This document shows, in pieces, positions 34,899 to 42,989 of a DNA stretch of 64,000 nt. The notes under the pieces were generated by a model. It did no database searches and was not told where the DNA came from. It was given only the letters and a program-made list of their open reading frames with translations. This stretch comes from RBG-13-68-16 sp050018455 (GTDB lineage: Bacteria; Acidobacteriota; Thermoanaerobaculia; Thermoanaerobaculales; Thermoanaerobaculaceae). Position 1 is the first letter of the stretch. Each line of letters begins with the position of its first letter. Location: the NCBI GenBank assembly GCA_050018455.1, contig JBEKAA010000002.1, positions 1-64,000 of the forward strand, in the 5' to 3' direction. The position numbers were made by a program, and so were the translations under genes.

Positions 34899-35527
34899 AT
34901 CCGGCGGCGCTCGTCCTGCTCGCGGCGATGGTGACGTCGGTCGCCGGGTTCGTCGTGCTCCGCGTCCGGACGGGTTCGACGCCCGTGCCCCTGGCGCCGC
35001 CCCGAGGGAGCGCCGCGGCCGGGGCCCTGTACGCGTTCACGGTGGCGTTCGCCCCGTGGGCAAAGGAGAGCGCGTCGCGTCACCTCCCCAGCTACGCAGC
35101 CGGCATCGCGTACCACCTTGCGGTATTCACTGCGCTTATCACGCTTGTGCACAGCCTGTTCGGAACTCCCCTGCCACGGGCATTGAATGCGGCGACCGCC
35201 GTGCTTGTCGCAGTAGGTCTCGTGGCCGGCGCCGCGCTGCTCGTCAAGCGCTGCACCGATCTGCGCCTGCGGGCGATCAGCGTACCCGAGGATTTTTTCG
35301 CGAACGGCCTGGTCGATCTCACGCTGGTGGCTGGACTTGCGACGACGGTGTGCCCGACCGCGCTGCCGATTTTCCAGATCGTCGGCGCCGTGCTCCTCCT
35401 CTACGCACCGTTCGGTAAGCTGAGACACCTGCTGTTCCTGCTCACGAGCCGGCGGGATCTCGGCGCCACGCTCGGGCGGCGCGGCGTATGGCCCGTCTCA
35501 CACCCAAGGGGGACGGACCGTGGCTGA
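34895..35527 (+). CDS. DsrM-like membrane subunit (NarI/DsrM-type cytochrome b)
   Basis: 210 residues with about five hydrophobic helices. Helix 3 contains AYHLAVFTALITLVHSLFG with two histidines in good positions for heme b. A later helix is followed by GKLRHLLFLLTSRRDLG, which matches the end of NarI/DsrM-like proteins. DsrM passes electrons between the quinone pool and the iron-sulfur subunit DsrK. Start GTG 34895 lacks a strong ribosome site and may depend on coupling. The stop overlaps the next gene by eight bases. The protein is shorter than many DsrM proteins (about 330 residues), so the identity is by context plus motif. Confidence 0.7.
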   Translation: MNPAALVLLAAMVTSVAGFVVLRVRTGSTPVPLAPPRGSAAAGALYAFTVAFAPWAKESASRHLPSYAAGIAYHLAVFTALITLVHSLFGTPLPRALNAATAVLVAVGLVAGAALLVKRCTDLRLRAISVPEDFFANGLVDLTLVAGLATTVCPTALPIFQIVGAVLLLYAPFGKLRHLLFLLTSRRDLGATLGRRGVWPVSHPRGTDRG

Positions 35528-36836
35528 GCAACCGCCCGGCACCTCCGCAGTGGAGCGCGCCCTCGATGTGCTGCGCGCACGCCTCGACGCCCGAACGACG
35601 GCGTTACTCAACTCGTGCGTGCGGTGCGGCCTGTGCGCCGAGACCTGTCACGTCTACCTCGCGGACGGCGACGCAGAGTCGATACCGGCGCACAAGGTCG
35701 AGCGCGTCGCCCGCCTCTTTCGCCGGTACCACACGCTGCTCGGCCGCCTGGTGCCGGGTTTCGTGGGCGCGCAGACGCTCGACCAGGAAGCGCTTGAGGC
35801 CCTCGCCGCTGCGGCGTTCGGGCGTTGCACGCTCTGCGGTCGCTGCGCCCTTAACTGCAGTGTCGGACTCGACCCCTCGACGATCATCCGCTTCGCTCGC
35901 AGCGTCCTGGGCGCCGCAGGGATGGCCCCCAAAGGCATCCGTGCCAACGCCGACCTCGCGCTCGCGACCGGAAACAACATGGGGATCAGCCGGGAGGACG
36001 TGCTCGAAACAGTGGCCTGGCTCGAACAGGACATGCGGGACACGCTCGGGGATACTGCGTCCGCGATGCCGGTCGACCGCCGCGGGGTGCGCGTTCTCTA
36101 CGCGGTTAATCCGCGCGAGGTAAAGTTCTTCCCGTTGTCGCTGTCGGCCGCCGCGATGATCTTTCACGTCGCCGGCGAAGACTGGACGCTGAGCTCCAGC
36201 GATTTCGACATCACGAACTACGGCTACTTCGCCGCCGACGCCGGCGCTGCCCGTGCGATCGCAGGCCGCCTCGTGGCGCGAGCCGAGGAGCTTGGAGTCG
36301 AGGAGTTAGTGGTCGCCGAGTGCGGGCACGGCTACCGGACGCTGCGGTGGGAGGCTCCGGAGTGGCTCGGCCGGCCCCTCCCGTTCAAGGTCAGGAGCTT
36401 CGTCGAGGTGATGGCGGACTACCTGGCCGGTGGCCGCCTCCGGCTCGACCCCGCCAAGAACCCCGAACGCGTCACGCTCCACGACCCGTGCAACCTCGTC
36501 CGCAACGGCGGCGTGATCGAGGAGCAGCGCACGCTTCTCCGGGCGGCGGCGGGGGACTTCGTCGAGATGACGCCAAACCGCGAGGACAACTACTGCTGCG
36601 GTGGCGGCGGCGGGATGCTGGCCGCATCCGAGCACACCTCAAGGCGGATCGAAGCCGGCCGGATCAAGGCCGACCAGATCCGTTCGACGGGCGCCAAGGT
36701 GGTCGCGTCACCCTGCCACAACTGCATCGACCAGCTGATGGAGCTCAACCGTTCCTACAAGCTCGGGGTCGAGGTGCGGACGCTCGCCGAGATCGTCGCC
36801 GACGCCCTCGTTCTTCCGAAGGGCTCCGGTGGCTGA
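35520..36836 (+). CDS. DsrK/HdrD-like iron-sulfur protein with CCG domain
   Basis: 438 residues from GTG 35520. Two [4Fe-4S] ferredoxin motifs lie at Cys33-36-39-43 (CVRCGLCAETC) and Cys103-106-109-113 (CTLCGRCALNC). The C-terminal cysteine-rich CCG domain contains HDPC (Cys325), YCCGGGGGM (Cys360-361) and SPCHNC (Cys400 and 403), the ligands of the noncubane cluster in heterodisulfide reductase. Paired with the DsrM-like protein, it should reduce a disulfide or trisulfide on DsrC or run in reverse. The CCG-type ligands appear intact. Other HdrD-type dehydrogenases share this layout, so DsrK rests mainly on the adjacent dsrC and dsrM. Confidence 0.82.
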   Translation: MAEQPPGTSAVERALDVLRARLDARTTALLNSCVRCGLCAETCHVYLADGDAESIPAHKVERVARLFRRYHTLLGRLVPGFVGAQTLDQEALEALAAAAFGRCTLCGRCALNCSVGLDPSTIIRFARSVLGAAGMAPKGIRANADLALATGNNMGISREDVLETVAWLEQDMRDTLGDTASAMPVDRRGVRVLYAVNPREVKFFPLSLSAAAMIFHVAGEDWTLSSSDFDITNYGYFAADAGAARAIAGRLVARAEELGVEELVVAECGHGYRTLRWEAPEWLGRPLPFKVRSFVEVMADYLAGGRLRLDPAKNPERVTLHDPCNLVRNGGVIEEQRTLLRAAAGDFVEMTPNREDNYCCGGGGGMLAASEHTSRRIEAGRIKADQIRSTGAKVVASPCHNCIDQLMELNRSYKLGVEVRTLAEIVADALVLPKGSGG

Positions 36837-36872
36837 AACGCGCCTGTCGCGAATCGTAGGTGGCTGCGGTCG

Positions 36873-36981
36873 TGAGAGGGGCAGACGGTAAAGGGTAGAA
36901 GGTAAAGGAAAAACGAGACCCGGCCGGCGTCTCGGCCTTCGGTCTTCCCTTTTCCCTTTTCCGTCTCCCCTCTTCCGTCTT
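36873..36981. repeat. GA/CT inverted element between convergent genes (element 2)
   Basis: A purine arm (GGTAAAGG-type, 36886-36920) is followed by a GC core and a pyrimidine arm (36935-36981), which ends at the stop of the cysteine desulfurase gene. CGAGAC (36914-36919) pairs with GTCTCG (36929-36934), and the outer arms pair imperfectly. It fills the gap between convergent genes and could act as a two-way terminator. Confidence 0.6.
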
Positions 36982-38166
36982 CTAGACCCGCGCTTCGGCA
37001 GCGATCTCGGTCACCGCCGCGATCGCGGCCTCGATGTCGCTCTCGGTGTTCAACGGGCCGACGGACAGCCGCACGGTGCCCCGGGCTTCGGTCCCCATCT
37101 GCCGATGGATCAGAGGGGCGCACTGCAGGCCCGTCCGCGCGGCGATGTTGTACTCGACGTCGAGAAGCGTGCCGACGTCGGCCGGGTCCCGCCCGGCCAC
37201 GGTAAACGAGAGGACAGGCAGACGGTCTTCGAGGCTGGTGGTCCCGTGCAGGGTCACGCCGTCGATCGCCGCCAACCCGTCCTGAAGGCGGGAGAAGAGC
37301 GCCATCTCGTGCCGGTAGATTGCGTCGAGACCGCGCTTCGCGATGTACTCCTGCCCGAAGTGAAGCCCTGCGATTCCGAGCACGTTGCCGGTGCCGGCCT
37401 CGAGGCGGTACGGGTACTCCTCGAGGTGGTACGGGGCGACGGAGTTGACGCCGGTCCCGCCGAACCGGGTCGGACGGATGTCGACCTCTTCCCCGACGTA
37501 CAGCCCGCCGATGCCTGTCGGCGCGAGAAGCGATTTGTGCCCGGTGAACGCGACGACGTCGACGCACATGGCCTGCATGTCAATCGGCACGACGCCCGCC
37601 GTCTGGGCGGTGTCGATCGCGAAGGTCACGCCGCAGGCTCGGCACAGTCTCCCGATCTCGCCCACCGGTTGGATCGTGCCGATCACGTTCGAGCCGTGGT
37701 TGACCACGACCAGCCGGGTGTTGGGCCGCAGCCTCTTTGCAAGCGCACGCGGGTCCACCCGGCCGCCAGTCTCGACCGGCACAAAGTCCACCTCGACCCC
37801 GCGGTCGCGCGCCATGTGGTTCAAAGGACGGATCACCGAGTTGTGCTCGATCGTGGTCGAGACCGCGTGGTCGCCCTCGCCCAGCACCCCCTGGATCAGG
37901 AGGTTGAGCGCATCGGTCGCGTTGGAGGCGAACACCAGGCGGTTCGGGTCGGAGCCCCCGAAGAACCGCATAAGCGCCTTGCGGGTGTCGGCGACGAGCT
38001 CGCCCGCCATGAGGCAGAGATCGTAGCCGGAGCGCCCCGGGTTCACACCGTAGCGGCTGTACGCCTCGAGCGTCTGGTCCAACACTTCTTTCGGTTTCGG
38101 GAAGGTGGTGGCGGCGTTGTCGAGGTAGATGACTGTGCCGGCGTCCAACGGCGGGTTGGTGTCCAT
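36982..38166 (-). CDS. Cysteine desulfurase family protein (class V aminotransferase fold)
   Basis: 394 residues; ATG 38166 was chosen with AAGGGG before it. The PLP lysine is Lys211 in FTGHKSLLAPTG, and the substrate pocket has IYLDNAATTFPKP at the N-terminus. The catalytic Cys349 lies in RTGLQCAPLIH, characteristic of a cysteine desulfurase subgroup related to SufS/CsdA. It should convert cysteine to alanine while holding sulfur as a persulfide. It is convergent with the DsrC-DsrM-DsrK genes. Supply of sulfur to the DsrC pool is tempting, but no sequence evidence proves it. The frame upstream of the chosen start lacks a better initiation site. Confidence 0.88.
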   Translation of the reverse strand: MDTNPPLDAGTVIYLDNAATTFPKPKEVLDQTLEAYSRYGVNPGRSGYDLCLMAGELVADTRKALMRFFGGSDPNRLVFASNATDALNLLIQGVLGEGDHAVSTTIEHNSVIRPLNHMARDRGVEVDFVPVETGGRVDPRALAKRLRPNTRLVVVNHGSNVIGTIQPVGEIGRLCRACGVTFAIDTAQTAGVVPIDMQAMCVDVVAFTGHKSLLAPTGIGGLYVGEEVDIRPTRFGGTGVNSVAPYHLEEYPYRLEAGTGNVLGIAGLHFGQEYIAKRGLDAIYRHEMALFSRLQDGLAAIDGVTLHGTTSLEDRLPVLSFTVAGRDPADVGTLLDVEYNIAARTGLQCAPLIHRQMGTEARGTVRLSVGPLNTESDIEAAIAAVTEIAAEARV

Positions 38167-38256
38167 CGAGACCCCTTGGGGTGAGGCGTCCTTGGCGCCG
38201 GTTCGTCCGGCGCCGAAGGATCGTAACACGGGGATGTGCCGGCGCCGCCTTCGGTC

Positions 38257-38284
38257 TTGACAAGCAGAATTGGATACGTAGACT
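38257..38284 (+). promoter_or_regulatory. Sigma70-type promoter of the cytochrome c gene
   Basis: TTGACA (38257-38262), 16-base spacer, TAGACT (38279-38284, four of six). It lies between the divergent desulfurase and cytochrome genes and reads towards the cytochrome gene. Confidence 0.6.
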
Positions 38285-38316
38285 GCGTTTCAAATTCAAA
38301 AAAGGGGGAGGAGACA

Positions 38317-38883
38317 TTGATAAAACGGACACTGAGTGCAGGAATCCTCGCCGCGGCATGCCTCGCGTCGGCGGCGTGCCAGCAGCCGCAGTCCACTGTG
38401 GTCGTACAGTCGCCGGCCGAGCGTGGGAGGTACCTTGTCACCGTCGGGGGGTGCAACGACTGCCACACGCCCTGGAAACTCGGCGAGAAGGGCCCCGAGC
38501 CCGACATGTCGCGAATGCTCTCCGGTCACCCGGAAACGATGAAGTTCCCCCCCCCGCCGGCACTGCCGCCCGGTCCGTGGGGGGCGGTCGCGGCGCTGAC
38601 CATGACCGCGTGGGCCGGGCCGTGGGGGATCAGCTACACGAGCAACCTCACGCCCGACCCCGAGACCGGGCTCGGCGCTCTGTCGGAGGAGAACTTCATC
38701 AAGGCGATGCGGACTGGCAAGCACCTCGGCGGCGGGCGGGAGATCCTCCCGCCGATGCCGTGGGACTGGATCGGGAAGATGACGGACGAGGACCTGAGCG
38801 CGATCTACGCCTACCTGAGGACGATCCCGCCCATCAAGAACCACGTCCCCGACCCGCTCCCTCCCCCACCCCCGGCCAGGTAG
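38317..38883 (+). CDS. Lipoprotein mono-heme cytochrome c
   Basis: 188 residues from TTG 38317, which is preceded by GGGGGAGGAG; an ATG upstream would remove the lipoprotein signal from the N-terminus. The signal ends in LASAAC, a good lipobox with Cys21. Heme c binds at CNDCH (Cys46, Cys49, His50), and Met147 in PPMPWDW is the likely sixth ligand. The distance between both ligand sites is typical of class I cytochromes similar to those in alcohol dehydrogenase or gluconate dehydrogenase. It is an electron carrier on the periplasmic side of a membrane. The last residues are Pro-rich. It follows the sulfur-related cluster but on a separate promoter. Confidence 0.88.
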   Translation: MIKRTLSAGILAAACLASAACQQPQSTVVVQSPAERGRYLVTVGGCNDCHTPWKLGEKGPEPDMSRMLSGHPETMKFPPPPALPPGPWGAVAALTMTAWAGPWGISYTSNLTPDPETGLGALSEENFIKAMRTGKHLGGGREILPPMPWDWIGKMTDEDLSAIYAYLRTIPPIKNHVPDPLPPPPPAR

Positions 38884-38902
38884 CCCGGGACTCGGAGCCA
38901 CA

Positions 38903-39094
38903 GGCAGAGGAGCAGAGGGGCCGAGGGGCGGAGGAGAAGAGGTAAGACGCGGCCTGGCTTGCGTCTCGCTCTCTGCTCCACTGTTCCTCCGCCGCTCTGC
39001 TGTCTTTGAACCTGCGGACGTTTGAACGTGTGAACCTTCGAGCAGTCCCTGTTTCCTGCGCTCCCCTGCTCCTCTGCCCCTCTGCTCCTCTGCC
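38903..39094. repeat. GA/CT inverted element with perfect 19-bp arms (element 3)
   Basis: The 19-bp sequence at 38903-38921 (starting GGCAGAGGAGCAGAGG) is exactly complementary to 39076-39094. Inside, AGACGC (38945-38950) pairs with GCGTCT (38961-38966). The arms lie 19 bases after the cytochrome stop and four bases before the stop of the convergent kinase-like gene. It also contains the 39013-39048 block shared with element 1. Confidence 0.75.
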
Positions 39095-39097
39095 GTC

Positions 39098-42076
39098 TTA
39101 GAGGCCGAACGGGGCCTTGAGCACGACACCGCGGCCGGACCGCCCGTCGATGCGGACATCGACGGGTGCTTCGAGGCGCACGTGCCGGAGGAACCGCGTC
39201 TCGGCTTCCGCCGGGCGAGTCGAGAGCCACGCGAAGTCCACGCGCCCGTGGCCGCTCCTGGCGTGGACCGTGAGGTAGCCGATCCCGAACGACGTGATGT
39301 TCTGGAAGAAGTGAGTTCCTTCCGACGGCGTAACCGGGACGTCGGCGAGCTCGGTCTCGATGATCACGCGAGCGCCGGCGATCTGGTGCCACTCCACCGG
39401 AACCCCCAGCCAGCGGTCCGAGGTTCCCCATCGGCCCGGCCCGATCAGGAGGTACGGCCGCCCGGCCTCCGCCAGCGCCCGGTTGACCTGTTCGACCTCG
39501 CCCGCAACCTCGACGGTCCGCGCGCGGTCGAACGCCTCGGGCCTGACGTACACCACGTCGCGGATGCCCTGAACCCTCCCCTGGCCGAGCGCCTGCTCGG
39601 AAAAACAGAGGACGTCATCCGCCCCCGTCACCCGGAGCACCTCGTCGAGGTCCTCGCTGCCGACCTCCACCACGAGCGGGCGAAGTTGCAGCACCGCGAA
39701 CTCGCCCGGCTCGCCGCGCGAGGGGAGGTTTACGGCGAACTCCATCTCGACCGGGCAGCTCATCGCCCGCTCCCCGAGCGCAAGCAGACCGGTCAGGATT
39801 CTCGAGAGGGGAAAGATGCTGGTCTTGAGTATCGGCGCGAACGTCACGAGGCGGATCCCCGGCCGCGACACCCCGTCGTACACCGCGTCGTTGTCCGGCG
39901 AGTACACGGAGCCCACCGGGTGAATGGTCCCGTCGCGCTCGGCCGCTTCGAGCGAGAGCGCGACCAGGGCATCCGCGTGACCGGGCTCTCGGATGGTCGA
40001 GGAGTGCTCGAGGTCGAGCGCGTAGAACTCCCGCTGCGCGCTGTCGAGCACCCCTTCCGTCGAGGCAAACTGCGGGACGTTGCGCGGCGATCCGGGCGAG
40101 AAGCGCACGGCCCTGCCCCCTTCGACGACCGTTCGACCGAACCCGAGCGCCACCGCCGCGAACCCATCCTCGGCCTTCAGACCGAGCACGGGGTAGTAGT
40201 TGCGGGAGCACGCGACGCCGGCGAACGACGGGTAAAAGTAGCGCCCACGCGGCCGTCCGACGATCTCCTGCACCACGACCGCCATCTTCTCCTCTTCGGG
40301 GCGGTGCGGCGTGTTTGCGACGTACGCCTTGGCGTTCTTCGAAAACGTGGAGGCGTAGACGAGCTTGACCGCGGCCGAGAGGTCGGCGAGCCGCACCCGC
40401 ACGTCCGGAACGGCGTTCGGCAGCATGAACGTGCCGTAGATGCCGGCGAACGGCTGGTCGTAGGAGTCCTCGAGGAGGCTGGAGGAGCGGACGGCGAGCG
40501 GCCCTCGCGTCCGTTCCACGATCGCCAGCAGGTCCTGTTCGAGCGCAGCGGGAAGTGGAGCCTGGAGGAACGCCTCGCCGATCGCCTCGTCGGAGGCGTC
40601 GGAGAGGGCGAGCGCGGAGAGCTCCGCATGCGCGATGAACCCGTCGAAGACGTCCGTGCCGATCACCGCGGCGGGAGGCACGAAGATGCGGACGCCGTCC
40701 TCCGCCGTCTGCTCGCGCGCCAGCAGCGCGTTGACGAAGCCGAGTCCCCGTCCCTTACCGCCCATCGACCCGGTGCCGATCCGCACGAAGCCGGACAGTC
40801 CTTCGAACTCCCTCGGAGCGAAGTCGGCGACCACGCCGCGGCGCGCCTCCGACTGCAGCCCGGCGAAGGCCTCGACGAGGTAGGAGCGCAGCTCCTCCGC
40901 GTCCTTGAAATCGGACACCTTCCAGGGCCGAATTCGCGCGGCGAGCGCGAACTCGGTGCGGGCCATGCACCAGTTGGAGAAGTGGTTCCTCGACGCGTGG
41001 TAGCGCAGCGACTCTCCCGGCACCGTGCGCAGCGTCTTCGGCATGCCGGCGAGGTCGGGCACTCTCGCGACTTCGGCCCCGGTCGCGGGATTTACGAAGA
41101 CGAAGTCCCCGAACCCCAGGCTGGTCTGGATGAACTTCCGCAGCTCCTCCAGGAGCCACGGAGAGTGTTTGTGGAGGAACGCCGCGCCGAGGGCGTGGGC
41201 GCGCTCGGCGAGCAACTCGTCGGTCGACTGTACGAGCGCCGGCATGTCGGGGTCCTCGGCCTTGACGCGCCGAACGAACTCGAGGCCGGCCTCGGGGTCG
41301 CTCTCGCCGTCCCTCGGGAAGCGGGCATCGGTGATGACTCCGAGCGTGGTGGCCCGGAACTCCTCGAACAGCGCCCACCCCTCCTCGAACGTCTCGGCGA
41401 GCAGGATCTTGGTGCGAGCCTTCATCCGCCGCAGCCGCTGCCTCGCGTTGACCCCGTCCGCCATGAGCGCCTGCGTCTGTTTGGTCAGCTCGGCGTACAG
41501 CATCGGGAGGTAGGCGGAGTAGAACCGAACGGAGTTCTCGATCAGGATGATCGTTCTGACGCCCGCGAGCGACGTGTCGCGGTGCGCGTTGCGACGGTCC
41601 TCGATGAGCTTGATGATCGCCAGGAACAGCGCCACGTCCCCGCGCCACACGAACACCTGGTCGAGCAGCGGCGGACGGTTCAACTCCTTGACCCTGTGCG
41701 CCTCGAAGTGGTTGTCGGCGAGCATCACGACAGGAAGATCGGGGTGCAGCTCCTTCGCCGCGCGCGCGAACGCCCGGACGTCCATCCCTCCCAGGCGCGG
41801 CATCGTGATCACCAGGTCGAACGGCCGCTCCCGCAGCGTCGCCAGCGCTTCTTGGGCCGTGGAGACCTGGGTGATGCGCGGCGACGTGGAGAGGTTCAAC
41901 TGGTAGAACTCGGCGTCGAGGCTCTCCGAGAGCTGGCCGTCCTCCTCGAGGATGTACGAGTCATACAGCGAGGACACGAGCAGCACCTCGCGCACGCGAT
42001 ACCCCATCAGGTCGCGGAGCACCGCGTGCGTCGGGTCGTACTCCGAAAGGGCCTCCGGTTTGTCCCAGGCGATCAT
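39098..42076 (-). CDS. Receiver-like domains fused to a PEP-synthase-type ATP-binding domain
   Basis: 992 residues from ATG 42076. Two CheY-like regions come first (about 27-130 and 155-325). In the first, the phosphate-acceptor Asp position appears replaced (DLVITMPRLGG); the second retains ITDARFP. The PEP/pyruvate-kinase-type nucleotide domain follows (about 390-850): SMGGKGRGLGFVNALL, LAVRSSSLLEDSYDQPFAGIYG and a LQLRPLV end. The usual swivelling phosphohistidine domain and the PEP-binding barrel are not visible; instead about 150 unknown residues follow, with IGPGRWGTSDRWLG. It may phosphorylate or bind another protein under signal control, but the reaction cannot be stated. Confidence 0.8.
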   Translation of the reverse strand: MIAWDKPEALSEYDPTHAVLRDLMGYRVREVLLVSSLYDSYILEEDGQLSESLDAEFYQLNLSTSPRITQVSTAQEALATLRERPFDLVITMPRLGGMDVRAFARAAKELHPDLPVVMLADNHFEAHRVKELNRPPLLDQVFVWRGDVALFLAIIKLIEDRRNAHRDTSLAGVRTIILIENSVRFYSAYLPMLYAELTKQTQALMADGVNARQRLRRMKARTKILLAETFEEGWALFEEFRATTLGVITDARFPRDGESDPEAGLEFVRRVKAEDPDMPALVQSTDELLAERAHALGAAFLHKHSPWLLEELRKFIQTSLGFGDFVFVNPATGAEVARVPDLAGMPKTLRTVPGESLRYHASRNHFSNWCMARTEFALAARIRPWKVSDFKDAEELRSYLVEAFAGLQSEARRGVVADFAPREFEGLSGFVRIGTGSMGGKGRGLGFVNALLAREQTAEDGVRIFVPPAAVIGTDVFDGFIAHAELSALALSDASDEAIGEAFLQAPLPAALEQDLLAIVERTRGPLAVRSSSLLEDSYDQPFAGIYGTFMLPNAVPDVRVRLADLSAAVKLVYASTFSKNAKAYVANTPHRPEEEKMAVVVQEIVGRPRGRYFYPSFAGVACSRNYYPVLGLKAEDGFAAVALGFGRTVVEGGRAVRFSPGSPRNVPQFASTEGVLDSAQREFYALDLEHSSTIREPGHADALVALSLEAAERDGTIHPVGSVYSPDNDAVYDGVSRPGIRLVTFAPILKTSIFPLSRILTGLLALGERAMSCPVEMEFAVNLPSRGEPGEFAVLQLRPLVVEVGSEDLDEVLRVTGADDVLCFSEQALGQGRVQGIRDVVYVRPEAFDRARTVEVAGEVEQVNRALAEAGRPYLLIGPGRWGTSDRWLGVPVEWHQIAGARVIIETELADVPVTPSEGTHFFQNITSFGIGYLTVHARSGHGRVDFAWLSTRPAEAETRFLRHVRLEAPVDVRIDGRSGRGVVLKAPFGL

Positions 42077-42205
42077 GGTCTCGACCCCCCCATGATTATC
42101 GCCGCACTCGGAGTAAGTCGCAGTCGAGGGGCCGGGTTCCCCTGCGGCTCCTCGCGGGCCGGTGCTCCTGCAAGGGCGCTTGCCGGCCGAGCGGCCCGGC
42201 GGGTC

Positions 42206-42235
42206 TATAATCCGCTTGTGCCGCACCGGCACAAG
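42206..42235 (+). promoter_or_regulatory. Perfect TATAAT box followed by a 9-bp palindrome before the DUF47 gene
   Basis: TATAAT at 42206-42211 is followed at 42215-42235 by CTTGTGCCG-CAC-CGGCACAAG, a perfect inverted repeat located where transcription should begin. It may be an operator for a dimeric repressor or a 5' mRNA hairpin. The -35 region is poor (TTGCCG at 42180, spacing 20). Confidence 0.55.
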
Positions 42236-42246
42236 AGGGGGGGCGC

Positions 42247-42870
42247 ATGCGCTGGTTCCTGCCCAAGAAGGTCGACTTCCTGGATCTCTTCGACCGTGCC
42301 TCAGCCAACATCGTCCGGGGGGTCACGCTCTTTCGGGAGATCCTCGACGACATGACGGACCTCCCAGCCAAGGTCGAGAAGCTGAAGGAACTCGAACACG
42401 AGGGCGACCGCATTACCCACGAGGCCCTGGCGAAGCTGAACGCCACCTTCATCACGCCTTTCGACCGCGAGGACATCCACTCGCTCGCCACTCGTCTTGA
42501 CGACATCCTCGACTCGGCGGACGCCGCGGCGCAGCGCCTCGTCGTTTACCATATCGATCACGTACCGCCCCAGCTCAAGGCACTCGCCGGCCTGCTGGTG
42601 ACTTCGGCCGAAGAGGTGCACAAGGCGGTCGTAGTCCTCCACGACAGCAAGAAGCACAAGGAGGCGATGACCTCCTGCGTGGAGATCAACCGCCTCGAGA
42701 ACGAGGCGGACGTCCTGCACCGTGAGGCGCTCGGCGAACTCTTCGCAAACACCCCCGACGCGATCGAAGTCCTCAAGCTGAAGGACCTGTACGCCTTCCT
42801 CGAGGATGCGACGGACCGCTGCGAGGACGTGGCGAACACCATCGAGACGATCATCCTCAAGAGCTCGTAA
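42247..42870 (+). CDS. DUF47 (PhoU-like) phosphate transport accessory protein
   Basis: 207 residues, all helical, with the DUF47 pattern FLPKKVDFLDLFDRASANIVRG at the start and two PhoU-type helical bundles containing acidic motifs ELEHEGDRITHE and NRLENEADVLHRE, which bind metal in PhoU proteins. DUF47 proteins usually pair with Pit phosphate transporters. The Pit gene here is downstream but on the opposite strand, convergent, not in the usual tandem operon. A strong G-rich ribosome site precedes ATG 42247. It may tune Pit activity. Confidence 0.9.
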   Translation: MRWFLPKKVDFLDLFDRASANIVRGVTLFREILDDMTDLPAKVEKLKELEHEGDRITHEALAKLNATFITPFDREDIHSLATRLDDILDSADAAAQRLVVYHIDHVPPQLKALAGLLVTSAEEVHKAVVVLHDSKKHKEAMTSCVEINRLENEADVLHREALGELFANTPDAIEVLKLKDLYAFLEDATDRCEDVANTIETIILKSS

Positions 42871-42989
42871 AGCTGTCTCGCCGATCGGCCAGGGTCCCGG
42901 ACGTTCCACGGACCGAGGAGATGCGTGTCCCTCGGCGTTCGCGATTCGTCCGGCGCCTCTCGACGGCTCCCGTCAACGGTCGAGCGCGA

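Noticed and set aside
39182..42355. 1057-codon plus-strand open frame
   Set aside because: It is the antisense shadow of the receiver/PEP-synthase-like gene; its product is charged low-complexity sequence without domains.
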